Origin: Actinobacteria bacterium UBA2272
Lineage (GTDB): Bacteria > Actinomycetota > Coriobacteriia > Anaerosomatales > Anaerosomataceae
Direction of reading: 5' to 3'
Length of the DNA: 64,000 bases
Assembly: GCA_002347725.1 (NCBI GenBank)
Contig: DDXA01000001.1
Coordinates: 208,093-272,092, forward strand
Shown here: positions 17,005 through 27,651 of the stretch, piece by piece
How positions within the stretch are numbered: position 1 is the stretch's first letter
Layout: each line of letters opens with the position of its first letter
The notes under the pieces: model-generated
Database searches by the model: none
What the model saw: only the letters and a program-made list of their open reading frames with translations
Told to the model about the DNA's origin: nothing
Position numbers and translations under genes: made by a program

Positions 17005-17798
17005 ACTTCCTCGAGACGATGATGGCGCGCAGGCGCGAGCGCATCGAAGCCGAGTACGGCGGCCTCTCGGCGGCCGACCGGGAGCGGCTCGCATGCTGCG
17101 CCAGGCCGCCGCGCGACTTTCCGGCGGCGGTGCATGACCGACTCGATGTCGCCGTGATCGCCGAGGTCAAGAAGGCGTCACCGAGTGCGGGACCGATCGC
17201 GCCCGACTGCGACGCGTCCACACAAGCGCTCCACTACCAGGACGGGGGAGCGGCCGCGATCTCGGTGCTCACCGAGCCCGAGTACTTCGGCGGCTCGTTC
17301 ACCGACCTGTCGGATGTGGCCGATGCCGTCGACGTGCCGGTGCTCTGCAAGGACTTCATCGTCGACCCCGTCCAGCTGTTCGTGGCGCGCGGTCATGGCG
17401 CGGATGCGGTCCTGCTCATGGTAAGCGTCCTCGGGCACCTGACGCGGGACTTTGCGGACACTGCCGAGACCCTTGGGCTCACGCCGCTCGTGGAGGTGGC
17501 CACCGCCGAGGAGCTGACGATCGCGCTCGGCGTCCGATCCGGTGTCATCGCGGTCAACAGCCGCGACCTGCGCACGCTCGAGGTTGACCCGGCGCGGGCC
17601 GCCGGGGTGCTCGAGCAGGCGCGTCGGTTCGATGTGACGCTCGTCGCGGCAAGCGGTATGAGGACCCGTGCCGATGTGGAGGCTGCGGCGGACGCGGGTG
17701 CGGATGCGGTGCTCGTCGGCGAGACGCTCATGCGCTCGCCGTTTCCTGAGGACGTGCTGGCAGATCTGACCGGTGTGAGGAAAGGGGTACGGAAATGA
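17001..17798 (+). CDS. trpC: Indole-3-glycerol phosphate synthase
   Basis: Barrel enzyme that closes the indole ring from CdRP with loss of CO2. The 265-residue product has VAVIAEVKKASPSAG with the catalytic lysine, AAAISVLTEPEYFGGS, VPVLCKDFIVDP with the second lysine, GLTPLVEVATAEEL, IAVNSRDLRTLEVD and the C-terminal phosphate loop AGADAVLVGETLM. It is separate from trpF, which lies two genes downstream. Overlaps of 4 bases on both sides show tight translational coupling. Confidence 0.95.
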   Translation: MNFLETMMARRRERIEAEYGGLSAADRERLACCARPPRDFPAAVHDRLDVAVIAEVKKASPSAGPIAPDCDASTQALHYQDGGAAAISVLTEPEYFGGSFTDLSDVADAVDVPVLCKDFIVDPVQLFVARGHGADAVLLMVSVLGHLTRDFADTAETLGLTPLVEVATAEELTIALGVRSGVIAVNSRDLRTLEVDPARAAGVLEQARRFDVTLVAASGMRTRADVEAAADAGADAVLVGETLMRSPFPEDVLADLTGVRKGVRK

Positions 17799-19153
17799 GC
17801 GACAAGACGAGGTTCGGACTGGACGAGACCAGGATCCCCGAGGCCTGGTACAACATCATCCCCGATCTGAAGAACCCGCCGGCGCCGCCCAAAGTGGTCG
17901 CGCCCGACGGCACCGAGCTCACCATGGATCAGATCGGGGAGCGGCTCGCCATGATCTTCCCGATGGAGTGCATCAAGCAGGAGATGTCACCGGATCGCTG
18001 GATCGACATCCCCGGCGCCGTCATCGACGTCTACAAGACCTATCGCCCGTCGCCGCTGCTTCGTGCACGGCAACTCGAGCGCGTCTTAGGCCTGCCCGCG
18101 GGCGTCAAGATCTTCTACAAGTACGAGGGCGTGAGCCCGGCCGGCTCACACAAGCCCAACACCGCCATCCCGCAGGCGTACTACAACAAGCAGGAAGGCA
18201 TCACCAAGATCTCCACCGAGACGGGCGCGGGCCAGTGGGGCAGCGCGCTTTCGATCGCCGGCGCGCTGTACGGCATCGACGTCGAGGTCTTCATGGTGAA
18301 GGTGAGCTACGAGCAGAAGCCGTACCGCCGCATCCTCATGGAGACCTACGGCGGCACGGTGCATGCATCGCCGACGAACCTCACCGACGCCGGGCGTCAC
18401 GTGCTGGCAATGGATCCGGACTCCACCGGCTCGCTCGGTATCGCGATCTCCGAGGCCGTCGAGGTCGCGATCAAGGATCCGGGCACGCACTACTCGCTCG
18501 GCAGCGTGCTGAACCACGTGTGCCTGCACCAGACGATCATCGGCCAGGAGTCCATCGAGCAGATGGCACTCGCCGAGGAGGAGCCCGACGTCGTCATCGG
18601 GTGTGTTGGCGGCGGTTCGAACTTCGCCGGCATCGCGTTCCCGTACTACCACCGCAAGCTCGAGGGCAAGAGTAAGGCCCGCCTGCTCGCAGTCGAGCCG
18701 AAGGCGTGCCCGACGCTCACCGCCGGCGAGTACCGCTACGACCTGGGCGACGAGGCCGGTATGACGCCGCAGATGCTCATGTACACGCTCGGCCACGACT
18801 TCGTCCCGGCGGGCATCCACGCCGGCGGCCTGCGCTACCATGGTGATTCGCCGCTCGTTTCGCAGTTGGTGCACGAGGGCGAGGTCGAGGCTGTTGCCGT
18901 CGATCAGACCGCATGCTTCGACGCTGCCGTGCAATTCGCACGTGCCGAGGGCATTCTGCCCGCGCCGGAGAGCAGCCACGCGATCCTGGCAGCCATCAAC
19001 GAGGCCAAGGCCGCCCAGGCGGCAGGCGAGGACAAGGTCATCCTGTTCAACCTGTCCGGTCACGGGCACTTCGATCTCGCCGCCTACGAGGCGTACAACG
19101 CCGGCGGCCTCGTGGACTACGACTTCGCCGCCGGCACCACCCTCGAGGAGTAG
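17795..19153 (+). CDS. trpB2: Tryptophan synthase beta chain, type 2 (TrpB2)
   Basis: PLP-dependent enzyme of the TrpB2 group, longer (452 residues) than standard TrpB and often able to work without TrpA, condensing indole with serine. Segments typical of the group are RPSPLLRARQLERVLGLP, YKYEGVSPAGSHKPNTA with the PLP lysine, TETGAGQWGSALSIAGALYG, the glycine-rich phosphate loop GCVGGGSNFAGIAFP and VNLSGHGHFDL-like LFNLSGHGHFDLAAYEAY. A standard trpB is found two genes further on, so the operon carries both. TrpB2 may salvage free indole or act as a serine deaminase; which one is not visible. Confidence 0.9.
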   Translation: MSDKTRFGLDETRIPEAWYNIIPDLKNPPAPPKVVAPDGTELTMDQIGERLAMIFPMECIKQEMSPDRWIDIPGAVIDVYKTYRPSPLLRARQLERVLGLPAGVKIFYKYEGVSPAGSHKPNTAIPQAYYNKQEGITKISTETGAGQWGSALSIAGALYGIDVEVFMVKVSYEQKPYRRILMETYGGTVHASPTNLTDAGRHVLAMDPDSTGSLGIAISEAVEVAIKDPGTHYSLGSVLNHVCLHQTIIGQESIEQMALAEEEPDVVIGCVGGGSNFAGIAFPYYHRKLEGKSKARLLAVEPKACPTLTAGEYRYDLGDEAGMTPQMLMYTLGHDFVPAGIHAGGLRYHGDSPLVSQLVHEGEVEAVAVDQTACFDAAVQFARAEGILPAPESSHAILAAINEAKAAQAAGEDKVILFNLSGHGHFDLAAYEAYNAGGLVDYDFAAGTTLEE

Positions 19154-19154
19154 C

Positions 19155-19791
19155 ATGCGCCGCACGCGTATCAAGATCTGCGGTCTCACGAGGCCGGAGG
19201 ATGCCGCCGCAGCGGTGTCCGCCGGCGCGGACGCGCTCGGCGTCCTGCTCGCCCCGTCCAAGCGTCGGGTGACGCTCGAGCAGGCGGAAGCGGTCTTTGC
19301 CGACGTGCCGCCTCTCGTGGCGCGCATGGGGGTGTTCCGCGATGCCACCGCAGATGAGGTGTGGGAGGCGGTCGCGCGCCTCGGCCTGACCGCAGTGCAG
19401 TTCCACGGCGACGAGGCGCCGGAGACCTGTGCTGCTGCCCCGGTACCGGTCGTCAAGACGATCGGTATCGGGCCGAACGGGCCGCTGACCGGTCTGGATC
19501 GGTACCGCGACTCAGTGGCTGCGTTCCTGCTCGACACCGTGGTAGGGGGTGCGAGCGGTGGTACCGGCGTGACTTTCGACTGGTACGATGTGGCGGGCCG
19601 ACTGCCTTCGTGGGCGCCGGTGATTCTCGCCGGGGGCTTAGGCCCGCACAATGTCGCCGAGGCGATCCGGGTGCTCAGGCCGTTCGCGGTAGACGTGTGC
19701 AGCGGCGTCGAGGTGTCGCCCGGGGTCAAGGACCACGCGATGATCGCTTCGTTCTGCGCGGCCGTGCGCGCCGCCGACCTGGAGGTTGCCG

Positions 19792-19799
<8 letters not shown>
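19155..19799 (+). CDS. trpF: Phosphoribosylanthranilate isomerase
   Basis: Barrel isomerase converting PRA to CdRP. The 214-residue product begins RIKICGLTRPEDAAAAV, with the catalytic cysteine in KICGLT, followed by VGVF-like MGVFRDATADEVWEA, VQFHGDE, the catalytic aspartate in FLLDTVVGGASGGTG, and PVILAGGLGPHNV and VDVCSGVEVSPGVKD. ATG 19155 lies one base after the trpB2 stop; the frame is open upstream but without similarity. Its presence explains why hisA here need not be the dual PriA type. Confidence 0.94.
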
Positions 19800-21019
<1,220 letters not shown>

Positions 21020-21027
<8 letters not shown>

Positions 21028-21820
21028 GAGGCGCGAGGCGCCATCTCGCCTGACCGCCGCATTCCCGGCAGATCGGGCAGCCCTCATCACGTACCTGATG
21101 GCGGGGTATCCTGACCGCGAGACGTCGCTCGCGTCGCTCCGCGCCGCCACGCGCGCCGGCGCGGACGTCATCGAGCTTGGCGTGCCCTTCGGCGACCCCC
21201 TGGCCGACGGTCCGGTGATCGCCGGGGCGGCGAAGGTGGCGCGCGAGCAGGCCGGCGGCTTCGGGCTTGCCGAGTCCATCGCGCTGGCCGCGGAGCTCAT
21301 CGCGGACTCCGAGAGCGCGCATATGCCGCCGCTCGTGCTGATGACCTACCTGAACCCGCTGATGCGCTTCGGTCTGCCGCGCGCGGCCGAAGCGGTGCGC
21401 GTGGCCGGCATCGCAGGGGTCATCGTGCCCGACATGCCACCGGAGGCGGCGGGTCCGTGGCTCGCGGTCTCCGCCGGTCTTGACACCATCTTCCTCGCGG
21501 CGCCGACCTCCACCGACGAACGACTCGCGGTGGTCGCTGCGACGTCGGTCGGCTTCCTCTATTGCGTGAGCGCAACCGGAGTCACCGGGGAGAGAGCCGA
21601 GATGGCCGAAGGACTCGAAGTCCTCGTCGCCCGCATCAAGGCGCACACCGAGTTGCCGATCGCCGTCGGCTTCGGTGTGAGCACACCCGAGCAGGCTGCC
21701 GAGGTCTCGCGAATCGCAGACGGCGTGATCGTCGGCAGCGCGATCGTGAAGCGGCAGTGCGACTCGGCCGAGGTCGAGGGGTTCGTGCGGTCGCTGCGCG
21801 TCGCAATGGACGGCAGCTGA
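21020..21820 (+). CDS. trpA: Tryptophan synthase alpha chain
   Basis: Cleaves indole-3-glycerol phosphate into indole and glyceraldehyde phosphate. The 266-residue barrel has LITYLMAGYPDRETSL, the first catalytic Glu in DVIELGVPFGDPLADGPVI, the second catalytic Asp in GVIVPDMPPEAA, LYCVSATGVTGER and AVGFGVSTPEQAAEVSRIADGVIVGS split over two strands. GTG 21020 overlaps trpB by 8 bases. It is the last gene of the operon; no clear intrinsic terminator follows within the next 100 bases. Confidence 0.94.
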
Positions 21821-21969
21821 CCGCCCGTCGCAGATAGTGGGCCGCTCGTCGTGTCCCGTTTGCCGCTTCGCCGGTGCGGGAGTACGGTTTTCCCAGGTCA
21901 TCCGCACGGCCACGACGCACATCCGCAGCCCATCGTCGTCGCACCCTCGTAGCCGCCCGTGCGCGGCTT

Positions 21970-22017
21970 GCGTGTCGCTTTGGGGGACACGCATCGGCTG
22001 AGACGCATTGCGCGTCT
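21970..22017 (+). other. Pair of leader hairpins before the giant subtilase gene
   Basis: The 214-base gap 21821-22034 holds two perfect short hairpins: GCGTGTC/GACACGC (21970-21976 with 21986-21992) and AGACGC/GCGTCT (22001-22006 with 22012-22017). There is no T run, so they are not a standard terminator for trpA. They end 17 bases before the ATG. I could not match them to a known riboswitch. Confidence 0.35.
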
Positions 22018-22034
22018 GGCGAGAGGGGACGGGA

Positions 22035-25000
22035 ATGCACAACCATCGGTCGGTTCGTGGCGCGCTTGCCGTGTTTGTCGCGACGGCACTGCTGCTGTCT
22101 CTGGCAGGGATCCTGCCTGCCGGGGCGGCGCCGCAGGGACGCGGGGAGCCGCCAAAGCCCCCGACGCACGTGACGTCAGGTTCGCTCGAAGTCGCGGGTG
22201 CGAAGCTGGATTCCCGACTGGCCGAGATGGTCTCAAAGGCGGGTCGCGAGGGCGCGGCCGCCGACGCGGTCGTCGAGGTCGCGGTGCTGGCGGCCAAGGA
22301 CGCCGCTGCGCCATCGGTCATGATCAGACCGATCAAGATGACGCTGCGCGGCGACCCGGAGAACGATCTCTGGGTCGGTACCGCGAAGGTCGGCAAGCTG
22401 CTCAAGCTCGCTTCGGCCAAGGGTGTCGCGTTCGTGTACGAGAACGGACGCAGGGAGCCCGAGGGTGTCGAGGACAGTGGCGGAGGCGGCCCCAAGCTCT
22501 CCGACCTCGAACGGCAGACCGCCAGCGCGAAGATGAAGGAGCGGATCGAGGCGGCGCGCGACGCTGGCGCTCCGGAGGTGTTTCGCGAGCAGTTCGACGA
22601 CGCGGGCATCCTTGTTGCGCCTGTTGCAGCTGAGGAGGACGGTGGCTCGGCCACGGGGTTCTTCGACGTGAAGCCCACCGGGCATGACTCGGAAGGTGCC
22701 TGGGACCAGGGCTACCGCGGTGCAGGGGTGAAGGTCGCCGTCGCCGACGACAGCTGTGACTTCGGCCACCCGGACCTCATCGGGACGCACGCGGTGATCG
22801 ACGATCCGACCTCACCATACGATGGCTGGCCGCAGGCGTTCGACCCGTTCTCGCTTCTGCTGTATGCGTACGATTCGTTCTACGGCACCAGCTACGTGCA
22901 GGGTGACAACTCCTGGGTCGATCGCGGCTCGACGTGGTTCACGGACACGTCGGCAACCATCACCGAGGCTGACCCCGAGTTCCAAGGCGCGTCGCTCACC
23001 ACACCGGGTACGAGCCTTTCCGGCACGTATCACGTCGGTCGTCTGTGGGACGAGAACTACTACTATTACTTCGGGCTCGGAGAGTTCCCGATCGTACTCG
23101 TTGCCGACGAGAACGTGGCTGGCGTGTACGACACGGTCTACGTGGACCTTGACGCCGACTGGGACTTCACGACCGACAAGCCGTGCACCAAGGACTCGCC
23201 GGTCTCCTATGCCGATCTGTGGGACTCCGACTACGACTTCACTCCGGACGGCATCCCCGACATCTCGGGCGGCATGATCTATTGGATCGCCGACGGCGAC
23301 AACCAGCCTCCTGGAGCAGAGTTCCTCTACGGCCCGCATCCCACCACGCCGGGCAGCGGCGATCTGGTGTGCTTCATGGGCGCGCTCAACGTCGACGAAG
23401 ACCACGGGACACTCTGCTCATCCAACGTCGTCGGCCAGGGGATCAGCGATGGTCCGAACGTCTGGGGCGAGTACCCGCCGTTCAAGACGCCGGGTGACGG
23501 CACTGGCATCGTGCAGGGTGCTGCACCCGACGCCGGTCTCGTGGCGATCGCCGACATCTACTGGAACCACTTCGCCTCGACGCTCGCCGCATACGACTAC
23601 GCGGCCTTCGGCCTGGACGAGGAGACGCACACGGGCGACGACATCCAGATCGTCTCCAACAGCTACGGCGAATCGGACGAGGACGCGGACGGGTGGGAGT
23701 ACCGCTCGCGGTACGTGACGCTCCTCAACACCGAGTACAACAACGAGGTCTCATACTTGTTCTCCACCGGCAACGGCGCACCCGGCTACGGGACCACGGC
23801 ACCGCCGGCTCCGGCGACCGGTATCGGCGTGGGCGCGTCGACGCAGATGGGCGCCTGTGGCGGATGGGACTCGATCTACGACGAGGACCAGGTCACGGTA
23901 GGCGACGTCATCCCGTGGTCGAACCGCGGGCCGAGCGCCTCGGGCGGTCTGTCCCCCGACATCGTAGCCGACGGTGCGTACTCGTCGGGCGCCGTGCCGC
24001 TCAACATGTATACGTACGAGGGTTCGAGCTCCTGGGACATCTGGGGCGGCACGAGCCGCAGCTGTCCGGTGGCGGCCGGCAACCTGGCGCTCATCTTCCA
24101 GGCGTACAAGCTCCGGACGGGGTTCTGGCCCAACAACGAGATGGCCAGGGACCTCATCATGAACGGCGCCCGCGACCTGAACTACGACACGCTCGTGCAG
24201 GGCTCGGGTTCCGTGGACGCCAACCGCTCGGTGAGCATCGCTGCCGGTAATGGCGGCGTGCTCGTTCAGCCGAGTTCGTTGACCTTCGGTGACTACCTGG
24301 GCGACCGCTTCCTCTCGTTCCCGTCCGTGGTTCACCCGGGTGGGTCGTACGAAGCGTCGCTGCGTTTCGAGAACACCGGCACCGACTCCTCGACCTTCAG
24401 TGCGACCGACGCCTGGTACGAGAACCAGTATTCGATGTCCTTCGGCGTCACGCTCGATGCGGCGGACCTCGACGCGTACGACTTCAACCGCCCCGACTGG
24501 CTCATGGACATCACGGACATGATCCCGGCCGGAACGGATCTCGTGGTCGTTCGCACGACGCAGACCGCCGAGGACTTCGCGCCGACCGGCGCGTTCGATA
24601 CCGACGGGACGTCGCATAACGTCACGCGCCCGCTCGTCTACGACTGGAAAGACCAGGATTCGAGCGGAGGGCTGTGGACCGACTCGAACACGAACGGCCA
24701 CGTCAACGTCGGCGAGATCGACGAGGGCGAGTACATGCGCTTCACCTACCACAACAACTTCGCGAACACGCACGAGCTGCGCGTGCAGACGCCCAAGGAG
24801 CGCATGCACGATGGAGTCTTCCTCGGCCTGCAGTGGGCAACGCGTGCCACCGGTGCCGAGCGGACGATGATCAACGTGGAGATCGCGTTCTGGAACCGCA
24901 TCGACTGCGACTGGCTCGAGGCCGACTTCTCCGGCTCGATCGATGGCGCCGAGCAGATCGCGAGGTCGGTCTACCTGAACGTGCCTGCCGACGCACCCGT

Positions 25001-27428
25001 CGGCATCTACGAGGCACAGGTCCGGCTGGACATCGACGGCAACGTGACCATTGTTCCGGTTGTGATCAACGTCGCTGCTGACGACTATGCGTTCGAGTTT
25101 GGCATGGTGCCCGAGGCGTGGCGAACGCTCATGGAGAACGGCATCGTCTATGGCGCGCAGGACTGGAGATGGCGTGCCGAGTCTGGCGACTGGCGGTTCT
25201 TCTGGACCGACGGTTCGGCAGCAGACGCGCTGCCCTCCGGCGCATCCTGGCTGGTCCACACGGCCTGGGAGGATGCCGACGCCCCGGACGGCATGAAGAC
25301 CGACCTCGACACGCTGGTCTTTGGCCCCGAAATGGATGATTTCTCGTGGTTCCTGCCCGACACATACGGGCCTCACGGCATGGGCCTCAAGGGAGGCTCG
25401 GCCAACACCAACATCGGTGCCGGGATCTGGACATTTGCGACCAACACCGGCACCACCGAGGAGTGGGTGGCCGCCCCGCTCGAGGCAGGACTCAACCAGA
25501 TCATGATCCACAACGTCCTGTACGGCGGGCACGACCTCGGCGAGCGGTTCTTGGGCGAGACCGGCGTGATCTCGGTCGATCCGAGCAGGCTCGACATCGT
25601 GAGTCCCGCCGATGAGGGTACCGAGCAGCTGGACTTCACCACGTACGACCTGGATCTCACCGGCGCTGCCGCACAGGCCTACGGCCTGAGCAAGCGCACC
25701 CACGAGACCGACTCCATCACGACCGATGAGAGTTGGTTCCACACTCTCGACCTGGACAACGCGGCGTACCTGGACGTGCAGACCGCGTGTCCCGGGCAGG
25801 ACATCGACCTGTACGTCTACTACTGGAACGGCGTGGGCTTCGAACTCGTCGGCGCGTCGGAGACGGGCGGCGACGAGGAGCGGGTCCGGCTCGGGATGCC
25901 GCGCGATGGCGAGTACTGGATCGAGGTCTACGGCTACAGCGTCTCCGGCGCCCAGCCGTTCGATCTCTTCGTGTCAGCTCCGATGGGTGACGACCTGGTG
26001 CTGTCAGGCATCCCGGCAGGCGGCATAGACGCGGGCGGCGGCTTCACGCTGGATGTCGACTGGACGAAGGTTCGCAGTGGCTCGCTCGAGGAGCGGGAGG
26101 GCGAGTTCGAAGGAGTCGTCTTCCTCGGCCCGACTGAGGCTCCGGGCGCAGTCGAGGTGCCAGTGACGCTCAAGTATCCGTTCGAGATCGAGTCGTCGAC
26201 TCCGGCCTACAACGCGACCGGCGTCCCGGTCGACACGACGATCGACGTCACGTTCACCAAGCGGGTGGACGAGGCCACGCTCGATAGTTCCACTTTCTTC
26301 CTGATGAAGGGAATGAGCATCATCCCCGGTTCGATCAGCTACGACGATCTGACCGCAACGGCCACGTTCACGCCGGGTAGCTCGCTTGTGGAACTTGGCG
26401 GTTACGAGATGGTGATCAAGGGAGTCATGTCGGTCGACGGCGACCAACTCAGCGCTGATGTCCCGTTCGTGACCGAGGGGCTGTTGGTGGATCGCATCAA
26501 GGGCGAGGACCGCATCGGCACGGCGATCGAGGTCTCCAAGGCGGCCTTCCCGGCGGGCTCCGCGGATGCGGTGGTCATCGCGACAGCTTTCAACTGGCCT
26601 GACGCTCTCGGCGGTGCGTCGCTCGCGGGCGCGCTCGACTGCCCGATCCTCCTGACCCAGGCGGGCTCGCTGCCCTCGGCAGTCGCCCTTGAGATCGACC
26701 GGCTCGGTGCGAGCAGGGCGATCATCCTCGGCGGCGACGTGGCGGTTCAGACCGCCGTCGAGAATGCCCTCAAGACCAAGCTGGGCAACGCGAACGTGGA
26801 CCGTCTCGGCGGCGCGGATCGCTACGCCACCGCACGGCTGATCGCGGCACGTGCAGTCGATGAGATCGGTGCAGGCTACGACGGCACGGCGTTCCTGGCA
26901 ACAGGCGCGAACTTCCCGGACGCGCTCGGTGCTTCGCCGCTGGCAGCGGCCAAGGGCTGGCCGATCTATCTGGTGAGTCCGATCGCCGGTGCCGACGCGG
27001 CACTCGTGAACGCTATGAAGGCCGACGGTGTGGACAACGTCCTGATCCTGGGTGGACCGGTGGCGATACCCGCGACGGTCGAGACCGATGTCAAGGCGAA
27101 GGTGCCCTGCACAGCCACGCGGCTCAAGGGTGACGATCGCTACCAGACGGCTGCTGCGGTGGCCACGTACGGGGTCAACAGCGCCGGTCTGATGTGGGAC
27201 AAGCTTGCGATCGCGACGGGTCAGAACTTCCCGGATGCGCTTGCGGGCGGAGTCCTTCAGGGCAAGAACAACTCGGTCATGCTGCTGACGCCTTCGGCGT
27301 CGCTCGACCCGAGCGTGCGCGCCATCCTCACCAGCAACAAGGCCGTCATCAGCACCGTCCACTTCCTGGGCGGCCCGGTGGCGATCGCCGACTCGGTGCT
27401 GAACGAGGTGACGCAGATACTCCAGTAG
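22035..27428 (+). CDS. Giant secreted subtilisin-like protease with CWB2 cell-wall-binding repeats
   Basis: A 1797-residue secreted protein. Signal peptide at about 1-34 ending AGAAP. The S8 catalytic domain has Asp238 in VAVADDS, His457 in DEDHGTL, oxyanion Asn542 in VSNSYG and Ser674 in GGTSRSCPVAAG, so the triad looks complete. The Asp-His distance of about 220 residues is far above the usual 30-70, showing an insertion. Around 1233-1317 is a jelly-roll similar to pre-peptidase C-terminal domains (DIDLYVYYWNGVGFELVG), and around 1387-1480 a bacterial Ig-like (Big_5) domain. Residues 1485-1797 hold three CWB2 repeats (GEDRIGTAIEVSKAAFP, GGADRYATARLIA, GDDRYQTAAAVA), which in other Gram-positives anchor proteins to wall polymers. 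ATG 22035 follows GAGAGGGG. Confidence 0.85.
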   Translation: MHNHRSVRGALAVFVATALLLSLAGILPAGAAPQGRGEPPKPPTHVTSGSLEVAGAKLDSRLAEMVSKAGREGAAADAVVEVAVLAAKDAAAPSVMIRPIKMTLRGDPENDLWVGTAKVGKLLKLASAKGVAFVYENGRREPEGVEDSGGGGPKLSDLERQTASAKMKERIEAARDAGAPEVFREQFDDAGILVAPVAAEEDGGSATGFFDVKPTGHDSEGAWDQGYRGAGVKVAVADDSCDFGHPDLIGTHAVIDDPTSPYDGWPQAFDPFSLLLYAYDSFYGTSYVQGDNSWVDRGSTWFTDTSATITEADPEFQGASLTTPGTSLSGTYHVGRLWDENYYYYFGLGEFPIVLVADENVAGVYDTVYVDLDADWDFTTDKPCTKDSPVSYADLWDSDYDFTPDGIPDISGGMIYWIADGDNQPPGAEFLYGPHPTTPGSGDLVCFMGALNVDEDHGTLCSSNVVGQGISDGPNVWGEYPPFKTPGDGTGIVQGAAPDAGLVAIADIYWNHFASTLAAYDYAAFGLDEETHTGDDIQIVSNSYGESDEDADGWEYRSRYVTLLNTEYNNEVSYLFSTGNGAPGYGTTAPPAPATGIGVGASTQMGACGGWDSIYDEDQVTVGDVIPWSNRGPSASGGLSPDIVADGAYSSGAVPLNMYTYEGSSSWDIWGGTSRSCPVAAGNLALIFQAYKLRTGFWPNNEMARDLIMNGARDLNYDTLVQGSGSVDANRSVSIAAGNGGVLVQPSSLTFGDYLGDRFLSFPSVVHPGGSYEASLRFENTGTDSSTFSATDAWYENQYSMSFGVTLDAADLDAYDFNRPDWLMDITDMIPAGTDLVVVRTTQTAEDFAPTGAFDTDGTSHNVTRPLVYDWKDQDSSGGLWTDSNTNGHVNVGEIDEGEYMRFTYHNNFANTHELRVQTPKERMHDGVFLGLQWATRATGAERTMINVEIAFWNRIDCDWLEADFSGSIDGAEQIARSVYLNVPADAPVGIYEAQVRLDIDGNVTIVPVVINVAADDYAFEFGMVPEAWRTLMENGIVYGAQDWRWRAESGDWRFFWTDGSAADALPSGASWLVHTAWEDADAPDGMKTDLDTLVFGPEMDDFSWFLPDTYGPHGMGLKGGSANTNIGAGIWTFATNTGTTEEWVAAPLEAGLNQIMIHNVLYGGHDLGERFLGETGVISVDPSRLDIVSPADEGTEQLDFTTYDLDLTGAAAQAYGLSKRTHETDSITTDESWFHTLDLDNAAYLDVQTACPGQDIDLYVYYWNGVGFELVGASETGGDEERVRLGMPRDGEYWIEVYGYSVSGAQPFDLFVSAPMGDDLVLSGIPAGGIDAGGGFTLDVDWTKVRSGSLEEREGEFEGVVFLGPTEAPGAVEVPVTLKYPFEIESSTPAYNATGVPVDTTIDVTFTKRVDEATLDSSTFFLMKGMSIIPGSISYDDLTATATFTPGSSLVELGGYEMVIKGVMSVDGDQLSADVPFVTEGLLVDRIKGEDRIGTAIEVSKAAFPAGSADAVVIATAFNWPDALGGASLAGALDCPILLTQAGSLPSAVALEIDRLGASRAIILGGDVAVQTAVENALKTKLGNANVDRLGGADRYATARLIAARAVDEIGAGYDGTAFLATGANFPDALGASPLAAAKGWPIYLVSPIAGADAALVNAMKADGVDNVLILGGPVAIPATVETDVKAKVPCTATRLKGDDRYQTAAAVATYGVNSAGLMWDKLAIATGQNFPDALAGGVLQGKNNSVMLLTPSASLDPSVRAILTSNKAVISTVHFLGGPVAIADSVLNEVTQILQ

Positions 27429-27450
27429 GATCACAGCGGCACCCGCACGA

Positions 27451-27480
27451 GAGGAAGGGCGCCCTCGGGCGCCCTTCCTC
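27451..27480 (+). terminator. Strong hairpin terminator after the subtilase gene
   Basis: A perfect 13-base-pair stem GAGGAAGGGCGCC with GGCGCCCTTCCTC around a 4-base loop, 22 bases after the stop codon. There is no T tract after it, common in GC-rich actinobacteria. The remaining 27481-27651 gap shows only a TAGACT -10-like box at 27619-27624 ahead of nadE. Confidence 0.7.
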
Positions 27481-27651
27481 GCTGTCCGCCAGTCGGCGTG
27501 CGCGTGCGCCATACAGCGTCAAGGAAGTCGATGAAGGTCTCGATGCCCCTCGCTCCCCCCCTCCGGCCGACAGCGTGATTGCACCCCCGCCGGTCACCGG
27601 TTCCGACGCGCAGTGCGCTAGACTTGCACCGACGCCAAGGAAGGCTCGCTC

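Noticed and set aside
21830..22034. Cyclic-di-GMP or cobalamin riboswitch before the giant subtilase
   Set aside because: None of the conserved core sequences of these classes could be found; only two simple hairpins are visible.
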